The notes beneath the pieces were generated by a model that did no database searches, was not told the DNA's origin, and worked only from the letters and a program-made list of their open reading frames with translations. Below are positions 26,336-35,938 of a DNA stretch of 64,000 bases, piece after piece. The translations under genes and the position numbers were made by a program. Positions within the stretch are counted from its first letter, which is position 1. The number at the start of each line of letters is the position of its first letter. Source of the stretch: Muribaculum sp. (GTDB lineage Bacteria > Bacteroidota > Bacteroidia > Bacteroidales > Muribaculaceae); the NCBI GenBank assembly GCA_009775095.1, contig VSOZ01000003.1, positions 1-64,000 of the forward strand, read 5' to 3'.

Positions 26336-27184
26336 ATGAGATTATTTAAAACATTGTTTTTGCTGCTGGCGGTTATGTCGTGCGGCGACGGACTTAAAGA
26401 ACATGCTGCGGCGCAAAATCCCGAACTTCACATATATCTGTGTCTCGGGCAGTCTAATATGGAGGGTAATGCGGCCGTGGAACCTGTCGATACCGAGGGT
26501 GTGTCCGAGCGGTTCAAGATGCTTGCAGCCGTGGACTTCCCCGACAAGGACCGCGTGAAAGGCTCTTGGTACACGGCCGTGCCGCCGCTCGTCAGACAGT
26601 ACACCGGCCTGACTCCGATGGACTATTTCGGCCGCACTATGGTCGAATGTCTGCCTGACAATGTCACGGTGGGTGTCGTGGCCGTGGCTATAGGCGGCTG
26701 CCGCATAGAGCACTTGTCGAAGGATTTCGACCCCGAGTCGCTGAAAGATGAGCCCGAGTGGCTGCGCAACTTCATGAAGGAGTATGACAACCGGCCTTAT
26801 GCGCGGCTTGTGGAGTGTGCTAAAACGGCTTGCCGCGACGGAGTCATAAAGGGCATACTTCTGCATCAGGGCGAGTCAAACAGCGGCGATCCTACATGGC
26901 CGGCTAAAGTGAAGAAGCTGTATGACGACCTTATCGGAGATCTCGGACTCGACCCGGCGCAGGTGCCCCTGTATGCCGGCGAGCTCGTTACCACGGAGCA
27001 GGGCGGAAAGTGTGGCGGCATGAATGCTATTATCGCTACGCTTCCCGACGTCATACCGGGGGCTAAGGTCATTTCGGCCGAGGGGCTCGGTCAGCGTGGC
27101 GACGGACTTCACTTCACGGCGGAGGCGTACCGCGAGCTGGGACGCCGCTATGCCCGTGAGGCTCTCGCCTCACAAGGAAAGTAG
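26336..27184 (+). CDS. Carbohydrate esterase, probable CE6 acetyl xylan esterase
   Basis: A 282-residue SGNH-type esterase of the sialate-O-acetylesterase/DUF303 group. LCLGQSNMEGN places the nucleophile at Ser40, ILLHQGESNSG is the second block, and GLHFTAEAYRELG supplies the catalytic His. The N-terminus looks like a signal peptide with a possible lipobox at Cys16 (LAVMSC). CE6 enzymes of this architecture deacetylate xylan, which fits the locus. It lies just after the xus terminator, so it may depend on read-through. No confident promoter of its own was seen. Confidence 0.82.
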   Translation: MRLFKTLFLLLAVMSCGDGLKEHAAAQNPELHIYLCLGQSNMEGNAAVEPVDTEGVSERFKMLAAVDFPDKDRVKGSWYTAVPPLVRQYTGLTPMDYFGRTMVECLPDNVTVGVVAVAIGGCRIEHLSKDFDPESLKDEPEWLRNFMKEYDNRPYARLVECAKTACRDGVIKGILLHQGESNSGDPTWPAKVKKLYDDLIGDLGLDPAQVPLYAGELVTTEQGGKCGGMNAIIATLPDVIPGAKVISAEGLGQRGDGLHFTAEAYRELGRRYAREALASQGK

Positions 27185-27198
27185 GAGCGCCCGCGTAC

Positions 27199-27250
27199 CC
27201 GGATGGCCATATAGGTTGCCGTCGGCCGCCGTACTACTGGCGGCCCTACA
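27199..27250 (-). repeat. REP element (single copy)
   Basis: GGCCGCC (27224-27230) and GGCGGCC (27239-27245) form a palindrome, and the minus strand carries GTAG immediately before it. The adjoining CCGGATGGC and the tag match the REP units around the transposase gene at 52.1-52.6 kb. It lies between the CE6-like gene and operator array C. Confidence 0.7.
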
Positions 27251-27292
27251 AACACGGTTGTTAAGTGGGTCGTGTCGAAGAAACGGAATGTG

Positions 27293-27359
27293 TAGAACTC
27301 CACGATAAGCCGACGTATGGAACGAAGTGAGAGTAGACGGCGGTTCGTGGGGTGTTCTA
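27293..27359. other. Long imperfect inverted repeat, unknown
   Basis: TAGAACTCCACGA near 27293 is the near complement of TCGTGGGGTGTTCTA at 27345-27359, with GCCG/CGGC inside. A smaller hairpin CCTGTC-GGA-GACAGG follows (27377-27391). No gene was recognised in 27185-27470, and the structure may be a remnant of a mobile repeat or an RNA. Confidence 0.4.
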
Positions 27360-27472
27360 AGCCCGAATGACAAATGCCTGTCGGAGACAGGTGACACGCT
27401 TACTGATGGCTATCCGGATATGTCTCGCGTCCCCGACGCGAAGTTGTATTTGTCGTGCGATTTACAGCCTCG

Positions 27473-27537
27473 GTTACGTGTCAAGACCCTTATGTTACAT
27501 AACATATTTATGGTGCGCGTGTTTTTGGTTATCTTTG
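27473..27537 (+). promoter_or_regulatory. Operator array C and promoter of the GH127 operon
   Basis: GTTACG (27473) and GTTACA (27494) lie 21 bp apart, with AGA at unit positions 12-14 in the first. The -7 box TATCTTTG begins at 27530, 36 bp after the second hexamer, identical in sequence and spacing to the xusA promoter. The GH127 start codon follows 41 bp after the box. A weak GTCGTG at 27452 could be a third site. Confidence 0.75.
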
Positions 27538-27578
27538 TTTGACCTTAACTTGAATAACCAAAATAAATTATAGTAATT

Positions 27579-29957
27579 ATGAGACTCAAACTTATTTCGT
27601 GTGCACTGGCTGCGTTGGCGCTGGCTTCGTCCTCCGGAGCTTCGGCGCAGGACCGGTTGTATGACAACAGTTTCCCGCTATCCGACGTCACATTGCTTGA
27701 CAGTCCGTTCCGCCATGCCATGGACCTTAATGTCGACGTGCTTCTGCAGTACGATACCGACCGGCTGCTGGCTCCTTATCTTAAGGCTGCAGGCCTTACT
27801 CCGAAAGGGGAGAGCTTCAGCTGTTGGGACGGTCTTGACGGACATATAGGCGGACATTATCTGTCGGCTCTCGCCATCCACTATGCCGCTACCGGCAACG
27901 AAGCGCTGAAGGAGCGTATGGATTATATGCTCGGACAGCTTGCCATGTGTGCCGTGGCCCGTGGCGACGGCTATGTGGGCGGTGTGCCCGGTGGCGATGA
28001 CCTGTGGACTGCACTGCGCGGCGGTGACGAAAGCAAGGTGTGGAACTATTGGGTGCCGTGGTACAATGTGCACAAGATGTATGCCGGACTGCGCGACAGT
28101 TGGGTTTACACCGGCTCAAAGGTAGGTCGCAACCTCTTTCTCGGCATGTGTGACTGGGGTATCGATGTCATATCCAACCTTTCCGACGAGCGCATGGAGG
28201 CTATGCTCGGAAATGAGTTCGGAGGCATGAACGAGGTGTATGCCGACGCTTATGCCATGACCGGCGACCGCAAGTATCTTGACACCGCACGCCGTTTTAC
28301 CCACCACTGGCTTTTTGACAGCATGCTTGCCGGAGTCGACAATCTTGACAACAAGCATGCCAATACGCAGGTGCCCAAAGTCGTGGGATTCCAGCGTGTG
28401 GCCGAGCTTGCCGATGACGCCGACTACGCCAAAGCCACCGAATTTTTCTGGAGTACGGTGGTCAACAACCGTTCACTTTCGATAGGTGGCAACAGCCGCC
28501 GCGAGCATTTTGCCGCCGCAAGCGACGCCAAGAGCTACGTGGATGACCGCGAGGGTCCTGAGTCGTGCAACACCAACAATATGCTCAAACTCACCGAGGG
28601 CCTGTTCCGCATGTCGCCCGAAGCCCGCTACGCTGACTTCTATGAGCGTGCTTTGTACAATCACATACTGTCTACCCAGCATCCTCACCACGGCGGTTAC
28701 GTGTACTTTACTTCCGCGCGTCCCGGACACTACCGTGTGTATTCACAGCCCAACAGCGCCATGTGGTGTTGTGTCGGCACCGGCATGGAGAACCATGGTA
28801 AGTACGGTCAGTTTATCTACACCCATACCGGCGATTCACTTTGGGTGAATCTTTTCATACCTTCGGTACTCGACTGGAAGGAAAAGGGCGTGAAGCTGAC
28901 GCAGCGCAACGACTATCCCGTTACGGGGTCTACGGAGTTTACAGTCAATACTTCGGAGGCCAAGAGTTTCAACCTGATGCTTCGTCATCCCGGGTGGTGC
29001 GATGCGGTTACCGTCAAGGTAAACGGCAGGCCGGTCAAGACACAGTCCGGACCGTCATCATACATAGCGCTCAGCCGCGAGTGGAACGACGGTGATGTGG
29101 TGACTCTCGAGATGCCTATGAAGGTCACGATCGAGGAACTTCCCAATCTGCCGAGCTATGTATCGATACTTCGCGGGCCGGTTGTGCTTGGCGCGCGTCT
29201 TGACGGCATAGCTCCTACACCCCGTCTTGTAGCCGACGACAGCCGTTGGGCCCACATTGCGGGCGGTGAGCTCGTATCGGTTTTCGACACTCCGCTGCTC
29301 ATCGGCGACCGTGGCAAGCTGCTCAAGAAGCTGCGTGCCATGCAACCCGTCGGCAATGGAAAGTTTGCATTCAAGGTGCCGGGCCTATTCTCCGACAAGT
29401 GGGCCGACATTGTGCTTGAGCCGTTCTACAACATTCATGATACACGCTACATGATCTACTGGCTATCAATGACCCCCGGTCAGTACAAGAACTATATGGC
29501 AAAGGCCCGCAAGGATGAGGAGATGCGTCTCGCTCTCGACCGCCGTACGGTCGATGCCGTAAACACCGGTGAGCAACAGCCCGAAGCCGACCACTTCATG
29601 GAGCACAAGTCGTCATCGTCGGGCAACTACAACGGTGAACCGTGGCGCGACGCCTCAAACGGCGGATACTTCTCTTATAAGATGAAGACATCGGGTGCCG
29701 ATAATCTGCTGTTGCGCGTACGCTATTGGGGCAACGAGTCCGGCAACCGCGACTTTGACATCTGCATCGATGACAAGGTGCTCGCTTCCGAGAACACCTC
29801 CGGCAAATGGAAGAAAGATGAATTTGTCGATCAGGAGTACGCTATCCCGTCAGAGTTGATATCGGGCAAGGATTTTGTGACCGTTAAATTCCAGAGCAAG
29901 AAGAATAATGTGGCCGGAGGCATATTCCATGTGCGTCTTATCCGTCCCGAAAAGTAA
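27579..29957 (+). CDS. GH127 beta-L-arabinofuranosidase-family enzyme
   Basis: This 792-residue protein has a signal peptide (1-23) and an (alpha/alpha)6 barrel typical of GH127 (formerly DUF1680). The metal and catalytic residues known from the family can be placed: Glu309 in SRREHF, Glu328 and Cys330 in GPESCNTNN, and the Cys397-Cys398 pair in MWCCVGTGMENH, where the first Cys is the nucleophile. The C-terminal part (about 520-792) is beta-rich. Family members release beta-L-arabinofuranose, though some have other targets. It leads the operon under array C. Confidence 0.88.
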   Translation: MRLKLISCALAALALASSSGASAQDRLYDNSFPLSDVTLLDSPFRHAMDLNVDVLLQYDTDRLLAPYLKAAGLTPKGESFSCWDGLDGHIGGHYLSALAIHYAATGNEALKERMDYMLGQLAMCAVARGDGYVGGVPGGDDLWTALRGGDESKVWNYWVPWYNVHKMYAGLRDSWVYTGSKVGRNLFLGMCDWGIDVISNLSDERMEAMLGNEFGGMNEVYADAYAMTGDRKYLDTARRFTHHWLFDSMLAGVDNLDNKHANTQVPKVVGFQRVAELADDADYAKATEFFWSTVVNNRSLSIGGNSRREHFAAASDAKSYVDDREGPESCNTNNMLKLTEGLFRMSPEARYADFYERALYNHILSTQHPHHGGYVYFTSARPGHYRVYSQPNSAMWCCVGTGMENHGKYGQFIYTHTGDSLWVNLFIPSVLDWKEKGVKLTQRNDYPVTGSTEFTVNTSEAKSFNLMLRHPGWCDAVTVKVNGRPVKTQSGPSSYIALSREWNDGDVVTLEMPMKVTIEELPNLPSYVSILRGPVVLGARLDGIAPTPRLVADDSRWAHIAGGELVSVFDTPLLIGDRGKLLKKLRAMQPVGNGKFAFKVPGLFSDKWADIVLEPFYNIHDTRYMIYWLSMTPGQYKNYMAKARKDEEMRLALDRRTVDAVNTGEQQPEADHFMEHKSSSSGNYNGEPWRDASNGGYFSYKMKTSGADNLLLRVRYWGNESGNRDFDICIDDKVLASENTSGKWKKDEFVDQEYAIPSELISGKDFVTVKFQSKKNNVAGGIFHVRLIRPEK

Positions 29958-29976
29958 TCAATAACATTAAATAATC

Positions 29977-31314
29977 ATGAACCTGAAAAAAATTGCCGTA
30001 GTGGCGGCCATGCTCGGTGCGATGATGCCGGCCGGCGCCCAAGACCCTATCATTCAGACCCGTTATACGGCCGATCCCGCGCCGATGGTCTACAATGACA
30101 CCATATTCCTTTATACAACCCATGACGAAGATGACGCCGACGGCTTCAAGATGCTGGACTGGCTGCTCTATACTTCTACCGATATGGTCAACTGGACCGA
30201 CCACGGACCCGTGGCTTCGCTTCAGGATTTTTCATGGCGTAGCCGCGACAACGGTGCATGGGCCGAACACGTAATAGAACGCAACGGCAAGTTCTACATG
30301 TACTGCCCGCTTCATGGCCACGGCATAGGAGTGCTTGTGTCCGACACTCCTTACGGCCCGTTCAAGGATCCGCTTGGCAAGCCGCTGGTCTGGAATCCTG
30401 AAAACTGGTATGACATCGACCCGGCAGTGTATATAGATGACGACGGTCAGGCATACATGTATTGGGGTAATCCTAAGACATTCTGCGTAAGGCTCAACGA
30501 GGATATGATATCTACCAAGGGCGAGATAATGGAAATGGAGCATATAAACGACTATCAGGAGGGTCCGTGGCTCTGGGCGAGAAAGAACGCGTATGGCGAA
30601 AAGAACTATTATCTTGCTTTCGCCTCTACGTGCTGTCCCGAGGGTATAGGCTATGCCATGAGTAAGTCGCCGACAGGTCCGTGGGAACACAAAGGTCACA
30701 TCATGGACCATACACCGCGCACTCGCGGTAACCACCCCGGCATAATAGAATATAAAGGTAAGTCCTATGTGTTCGGATTGAATTATGACCTTTTGCGTCT
30801 GATTACCGACGAACATCATGAACGTCGTTCCGTAAGTGCTGCCGAAATGAAGTATAATCCTGACGGAACGATAATTGAAGTCCCTTATTGGAAAGATAAC
30901 GTGCTTGAACAGATAGAGCCGTTCAACCCTTATCGTAAGGTGCAGGCCGAGACTATGGCGTGGGGATATGGTCTTAAAACCGATAAACTCGGTGAGCGCA
31001 ACATGTATGTGCACGACATAGACAACGGCGAGTATATCATGCTGCGCGGTGTCGACTTCGGCAAGAGGGGCGCAAAGAAGTTCAGTGTCGACGCTTCATG
31101 TGTAAAACCGGGCGGAATGATCGAACTGCGTCTTGACAAAGCCGACGGTCCGGTGATAGGGCGTGTGATTATAAATCCTACCGGTTCTTTTGACAATTAC
31201 AGCCGGTTTACTTGCAAGATCAACGGAGCAAAAGGTATTCATGACCTTTATCTGTGCTTCTCGGGCAATGGCGAAGATCTGTTTAACCTTGACAGTTGGA
31301 GCTTTAATAAATAA
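29977..31314 (+). CDS. GH43 arabinofuranosidase/xylosidase with CBM6-like C-terminus
   Basis: A 445-residue secreted enzyme (signal peptide 1-21). The GH43 propeller has base Asp33 in TADPAPMV, Asp148 in YDIDPAVYIDDDG and acid Glu195 in YQEGPW. From about residue 315 (NPYRKVQAETMAWGYGLKT) to the end a CBM6-like beta-sandwich follows, ending LDSWSF. The architecture is like arabinoxylan arabinofuranohydrolases. It is the second gene of the array C operon, 19 bp after GH127, and a diverged paralogue of the gene at 34492. Confidence 0.9.
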   Translation: MNLKKIAVVAAMLGAMMPAGAQDPIIQTRYTADPAPMVYNDTIFLYTTHDEDDADGFKMLDWLLYTSTDMVNWTDHGPVASLQDFSWRSRDNGAWAEHVIERNGKFYMYCPLHGHGIGVLVSDTPYGPFKDPLGKPLVWNPENWYDIDPAVYIDDDGQAYMYWGNPKTFCVRLNEDMISTKGEIMEMEHINDYQEGPWLWARKNAYGEKNYYLAFASTCCPEGIGYAMSKSPTGPWEHKGHIMDHTPRTRGNHPGIIEYKGKSYVFGLNYDLLRLITDEHHERRSVSAAEMKYNPDGTIIEVPYWKDNVLEQIEPFNPYRKVQAETMAWGYGLKTDKLGERNMYVHDIDNGEYIMLRGVDFGKRGAKKFSVDASCVKPGGMIELRLDKADGPVIGRVIINPTGSFDNYSRFTCKINGAKGIHDLYLCFSGNGEDLFNLDSWSFNK

Positions 31315-31338
31315 ATATGAGAATTTAAATAAATAAGT

Positions 31339-33303
31339 ATGACTAAAAGATTTATAAACTCTGTGATAATTGGTTGGTTTGCCATATCTGCAACTGCGGC
31401 TGCGGGGCAGTCCGATGAAGTGTTGACAAGTCCTGACGGACGCTTAACTATAAGTGTGGGATGTGACAAAGGTACACCTGTCTATGGTGTAGAATATGAC
31501 GGTATTACGTTCATTAAGCCGTCTCCGTTAGGATTGAAAACCAATGTCGGTGATTTCACATCGGGAATGGCTATGAACATATCCGAAACTACGTCGACAG
31601 ACAAAGTTAAAGCCGAATATTCACTTCCGAATATAAAGAAAAGCCATGTAGATTACAATGCCAACCGTCGCGAATTCAGTTTCACGAAAGACGGAAAGAA
31701 GGCTTTTGATGTGATTTTCGAGGTCAGTGACAATAATGTGGCTTTCCGCTACCGTCTTCATCCGCAGGATAAGGCACTCTGCTGCGTGATCGAAAAAGAG
31801 ACCACCGGTTTTACGATGCCCGACGGCACTACTACCTTCCTCTGTCCTCAGAGCGGGCCAATGGGAGGATTTGCCCGTACCTCGCCGAGCTATGAGACTC
31901 CTTATACGCTCGATGACGCGGTTGGCAAGAACGGTTGGGGTAACGGCTACTCCTTCCCGTGTCTCTTTCGTAATGGAGACAAGGGGTGGACGCTGATTTC
32001 CGAGACAGGTATTTCCGGCGACTATTGTGCCTCGCACCTCGCCTGTGAGAGTGGGGCGAAGTATGTCATAGCTTACCCGCATCCGGGCGAGATGAACGGC
32101 TTCGGCTCTGCGACGGCTGCGATAATGCTTCCGGGCATGACCCCGTGGAGAACTATCACCGTTGGCGAGAGCCTCGCTCCGATCGTGGAGACCACGATTC
32201 CCTTCGACGTAGTCAAGCCTCTTTATGAGGCCTCGAAAAAATATGACTACGGAAAGGGTACATGGAGCTGGATTATAAAAATGGACAGTAGTTGTAGCTT
32301 TGAAGGGCAGAAAAGCTATATCGACTTTGCCGCTGCCCTCGGTTATGAGAGTGTGCTTGTCGATGCACTTTGGGACAGCCGCATAGGTTACGACAAGATC
32401 GAGGAGCTCGCGCGCTACGGCAAGACGAAAGGTGTCGACCTATACTTATGGTATAACTCCAACGGACACTGGAATGATGCGCCCATGGGTCCTCGCGGTG
32501 TGATGAGCGACATTGTCAAGCGCCGCAAGGATATGGCATGGATGCAAAAAATCGGTATCCGAGGTATCAAGGTCGACTTTTTTGCGGGCGACAAGCAGGA
32601 AACCATGCGCCTCTATCACGACATCCTCGCTGATGCCAATGACTACGGTATCCTTGTGATATTCCACGGTTGCACTCTGCCGCGTGGCTGGGAAAGGATG
32701 TATCCCAACTATGCCGCGAGTGAGGCTGTGTTGGCGAGCGAGAATCTGCATTTCTCGCAGGGCAGCTGCGACACAGAGGCCATAAACGCCTGTATCCACC
32801 CTATTGTCCGTAATACTGTTGGCAGCATGGACTTCGGCGGCAGCGCTTTGAATCGTTATTATAACAGCGCCAATGAGCCGAGGGGTAGCAAGCGCGTGAC
32901 GTCCGATGTATATGCACTTGCCACGGCCGTGCTGTTTCAAAGTCCCGTGCAGCATTTTGCCCTTGCTCCCAATAATCTTACCGACGCTCCGTCTTGGGCC
33001 ATAGACTTCATGAAAGGAGTGCCTACAACATGGGATGATATAAAATTCATAGACGGTTATCCCGGAAAGTACGTGGTAATAGCACGTCGTCATGGCGATA
33101 AATGGTACGTGGCCGGAGTAAACGCCATGAAGGAGCCTGTCAAACTCGATGTCAAGCTGCCTATGATATCTGCGGGCGACATGTTGACCGTGTATGCCGA
33201 CAATGCATCGTTGGAAGGCTCTGTGAAAGATGTGAAATTGAATAAAAAACAGACTGTTTCGGTGACGATACCGTGTAATGGCGGATTCGTTGCCGTGAAC
33301 TGA
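31339..33303 (+). CDS. GH97 glycosidase, retaining alpha-galactosidase type
   Basis: A 654-residue GH97 enzyme with signal peptide (1-23), an N-terminal beta-super-sandwich (to about 290), a TIM barrel (about 295-560) and a small C-terminal beta domain. The barrel strand GIRGIKVDFF provides Asp413 where the retaining branch, such as the alpha-galactosidase BT1871, has its nucleophile. Glu468 in LASEN is the probable acid/base. Inverting alpha-glucosidases such as SusB lack this Asp. In a xylan locus it would remove galactose side groups. Start and spacing (24 bp) fit the operon. Confidence 0.88.
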   Translation: MTKRFINSVIIGWFAISATAAAGQSDEVLTSPDGRLTISVGCDKGTPVYGVEYDGITFIKPSPLGLKTNVGDFTSGMAMNISETTSTDKVKAEYSLPNIKKSHVDYNANRREFSFTKDGKKAFDVIFEVSDNNVAFRYRLHPQDKALCCVIEKETTGFTMPDGTTTFLCPQSGPMGGFARTSPSYETPYTLDDAVGKNGWGNGYSFPCLFRNGDKGWTLISETGISGDYCASHLACESGAKYVIAYPHPGEMNGFGSATAAIMLPGMTPWRTITVGESLAPIVETTIPFDVVKPLYEASKKYDYGKGTWSWIIKMDSSCSFEGQKSYIDFAAALGYESVLVDALWDSRIGYDKIEELARYGKTKGVDLYLWYNSNGHWNDAPMGPRGVMSDIVKRRKDMAWMQKIGIRGIKVDFFAGDKQETMRLYHDILADANDYGILVIFHGCTLPRGWERMYPNYAASEAVLASENLHFSQGSCDTEAINACIHPIVRNTVGSMDFGGSALNRYYNSANEPRGSKRVTSDVYALATAVLFQSPVQHFALAPNNLTDAPSWAIDFMKGVPTTWDDIKFIDGYPGKYVVIARRHGDKWYVAGVNAMKEPVKLDVKLPMISAGDMLTVYADNASLEGSVKDVKLNKKQTVSVTIPCNGGFVAVN

Positions 33304-33310
33304 TAAAAGT

Positions 33311-34474
33311 ATGAATATGAAATTATTTAATATCTTATTGTCGGCATTGCTGTTTTCTGGAAGTGCCGTGACAGTCGTGGCTGCGGATAATATCGCGGTC
33401 AAGCCGGCTGTAACAAATGTACCCGGCAACGAATATCCTATGGTTGATGCCTCGAATCGTGTGCATTTTCGCATACATGCCCCCGAGAGCAAGTCGCTCG
33501 GTGTCGATATCTGTGGCAAGAAGTATGACATGACCAAAGACGAAACCGGATTTTGGACTGCCGTAACCGACAGTCTGGCACCGGGCTTTCACTATTACTT
33601 CCTGATAGCCGACAACATGCGCGTCAATGATCCGGCGTCGTATACTTACTTCGGTTGCTGCCGCATGGCGAGCGGAATTGAGGTTCCGGAAGGGCCCGAA
33701 GGCGATTACTATCGTCCGCAGCAGGTGCCTCACGGACAGGTGCGCTCATGCACTTATTACTCCGGTTCGACAGGAAAATACCGTCGTTGCATGGTTTATA
33801 CTCCGGCTGAATATGAAACATCGGGCGATCGCCGTTACCCTGTGCTCTATCTGCAGCACGGCATGGGTGAGGATGAGACCGGCTGGAGCACTCAAGGCTA
33901 TATGCAGCATATTATGGACAATCTTATTGCCGGCGGTCAGTGTGTGCCCATGCTGGTGGTGATGGACAGCGGCGATGTTCAGGCTCCGTTTATCCCCCGT
34001 AAAGGGAAGGATGTCAATGAAGAGCGTGCATTGTACGGCTCGTCATTCTATGACGTGATAATGAAGGACCTGATACCCATGATCGACTCGACTTTCCGGA
34101 CTGTCGATGACCGGCAGTCGCGTGCCATGGCGGGCTTGTCGTGGGGCGGTTTTCAGACATTCAATACCACACTTAATAATCTTGACAAATTTTCATACAT
34201 AGGCGGCTTCAGCGGGGCCATATTCGGCCTTGACGTAAAAACGTGTTACAACGGCGTGTTTGCCGATGCCGACAAGTTTAACAAGGATGTGAACTATATG
34301 TTCTTGGGTTGCGGAACGGAAGAGAATATGGGCACCAAGCCTTTGGTGGACTCTCTGCGCGGCCTCGGTATAAAGGTGGATTATTATGTGTCGCAAGGCA
34401 CCGCCCATGAGTGGCTTACTTGGCGTCGCTGCCTGAAGGAGTTTGTTCCGCATCTGTTTAAATCCGATAAATAA
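33311..34474 (+). CDS. CE1-type esterase with N-terminal CBM48-like domain
   Basis: A 387-residue secreted alpha/beta hydrolase. Residues 1-25 are the signal peptide. The segment 45-112 (VHFRIHAPESKSLGVDICG..GFHYYFLIADNMRVNDPAS) resembles a CBM48-like Ig fold. The esterase part has YLQHGMGEDETGW, the nucleophile Ser277 in AGLSWGG, and a late His in GTAHEWLTW. Feruloyl and acetyl xylan esterases of Bacteroidetes xylan loci share this layout. Which acyl group is cut cannot be told from sequence. It begins 7 bp after GH97. Confidence 0.87.
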   Translation: MNMKLFNILLSALLFSGSAVTVVAADNIAVKPAVTNVPGNEYPMVDASNRVHFRIHAPESKSLGVDICGKKYDMTKDETGFWTAVTDSLAPGFHYYFLIADNMRVNDPASYTYFGCCRMASGIEVPEGPEGDYYRPQQVPHGQVRSCTYYSGSTGKYRRCMVYTPAEYETSGDRRYPVLYLQHGMGEDETGWSTQGYMQHIMDNLIAGGQCVPMLVVMDSGDVQAPFIPRKGKDVNEERALYGSSFYDVIMKDLIPMIDSTFRTVDDRQSRAMAGLSWGGFQTFNTTLNNLDKFSYIGGFSGAIFGLDVKTCYNGVFADADKFNKDVNYMFLGCGTEENMGTKPLVDSLRGLGIKVDYYVSQGTAHEWLTWRRCLKEFVPHLFKSDK

Positions 34475-34491
34475 ATCAACAAATCATAATT

Positions 34492-35859
34492 ATGAGACTT
34501 ATAACAGCTATAGCTTCAATAGCAGCGGGTGTCGGCATCTTGTCGGCACAGAACCCTATTGTACAGACAAAGTATACAACCGACCCGGCCCCGATGGTAC
34601 ATAACGATACATTGTATGTATATACCGGCCATGACGAGAAGGGTGCCGACTTCTTCTGGATGCAGGAGTGGCGGATCTATTCGACGACCGATATGGTTAA
34701 CTGGACCGACCACGGGTCACCTTTGGCCATTGAGGATTTTTCTTGGGGTGATGATCGTGCATGGGCTCCTCAGTGTATAGAACGTAACGGCAAGTTCTAT
34801 TTTTATGTGCCTCTGCACTCCAAGCTGTCGGGTACTATGGCCATAGGTGTTGCTGTAGGCGATTCGCCGACAGGCCCGTTCAAGGATGCGCTTGGCAAGC
34901 CGTTGGCTGATGGAAGCTGGGACTACATAGACCCTACGGTATTTATTGACGATGACGGACAGGCTTATCTGTTTTGGGGCAATCCGCGTATATATTATGT
35001 GAAGCTGAATGAAGATATGATATCTTTTGACGGTGAAGTGCAGAGCATTGAACAGACGGTGGAAGGCTTCGGTGCGCCCGATATGAAAAAGCGTGAAAAG
35101 GGTGTGAAATATAAGGATTGTTACACCGAAGGACCGTGGTTCTTCAAGCGCGATGGTAAGTATTATCTTATGTATGCGGCCGGCGGTGTGCCCGAGCATA
35201 TAGCTTACTCGATGAGCGACAAGCCCGAAGGCCCGTGGAAATATATGGGCGAGATTATGCCGCTGCAGGACACCGGTTCATTTACCAATCATGCAGGTGT
35301 GGCAAATTACAAGGGCAATGACTACTTTTTCTATCATACCGGAAAACTTCCGGGAGGCGGAGGATTTGGCCGCAGTGTTGCCGTTGAGCAGTTCAAATTT
35401 AATCCTGACGGAACATTCCCGATTATTAATGCTACCGATGAGGGCGTTAAACCTGTAGGTACATTTAATCCCTATCGTCGTGTGGAAGCCGCGACTATCG
35501 CTTTCTCTTCAGGTGTAGATACGGAGTCTAATGACAGAACGGGAGTTTATGTGTCGGATATTCACAACGGCGACTGGATAAAGGTCCGCAATGTTGACCT
35601 CGGAAAGACCGGCCCGCGTAAGGTAAGCGCTTCGCTTGCAAGTGCTCTCCGTGGCGGCTCTGTCGATGTATGTCTTGACAGTATCGGCGGTCAGGTCATT
35701 GCTACACTGGAAGTCGGTCATACCGGCGGTTGGGAAGAGTGGAAACTTATTGAGGCTTCGGTCAAAGCTCCCGCCACCGGCGTACATGACATCTACTTCG
35801 TATTCAAGGGCCGCAAAGGACCCAAGCTTTTCAACTTCGACTACTGGTCCTTTGAATAA
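34492..35859 (+). CDS. Second GH43 enzyme with CBM6-like C-terminus
   Basis: A 455-residue secreted paralogue of the gene at 29977, with signal peptide 1-19. The active-site residues are Asp31 (TTDPAPMV), Asp147 (YIDPTVFIDDDG) and Glu213 (YTEGPWFF). It differs by an insert of about 20 residues before the acid Glu (GFGAPDMKKREKG region). The C-terminal CBM6-like part starts near residue 325 (NPYRRVEAATIAFSSGVDT) and ends FDYWSFE. The two paralogues in one operon probably divide linkages or substitution patterns. Confidence 0.9.
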   Translation: MRLITAIASIAAGVGILSAQNPIVQTKYTTDPAPMVHNDTLYVYTGHDEKGADFFWMQEWRIYSTTDMVNWTDHGSPLAIEDFSWGDDRAWAPQCIERNGKFYFYVPLHSKLSGTMAIGVAVGDSPTGPFKDALGKPLADGSWDYIDPTVFIDDDGQAYLFWGNPRIYYVKLNEDMISFDGEVQSIEQTVEGFGAPDMKKREKGVKYKDCYTEGPWFFKRDGKYYLMYAAGGVPEHIAYSMSDKPEGPWKYMGEIMPLQDTGSFTNHAGVANYKGNDYFFYHTGKLPGGGGFGRSVAVEQFKFNPDGTFPIINATDEGVKPVGTFNPYRRVEAATIAFSSGVDTESNDRTGVYVSDIHNGDWIKVRNVDLGKTGPRKVSASLASALRGGSVDVCLDSIGGQVIATLEVGHTGGWEEWKLIEASVKAPATGVHDIYFVFKGRKGPKLFNFDYWSFE

Positions 35860-35938
35860 CACTACGGTATATATGCAAACATACGCGTTAATTGACTTTT
35901 TAATGTGTAGATTATGGAGTATGTTAATGTTCCGATGC

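Noticed and set aside
32446..33537. 363-codon minus-strand frame over GH97/CE1
   Set aside because: It spans two genuine genes on the other strand, with no recognisable domain.
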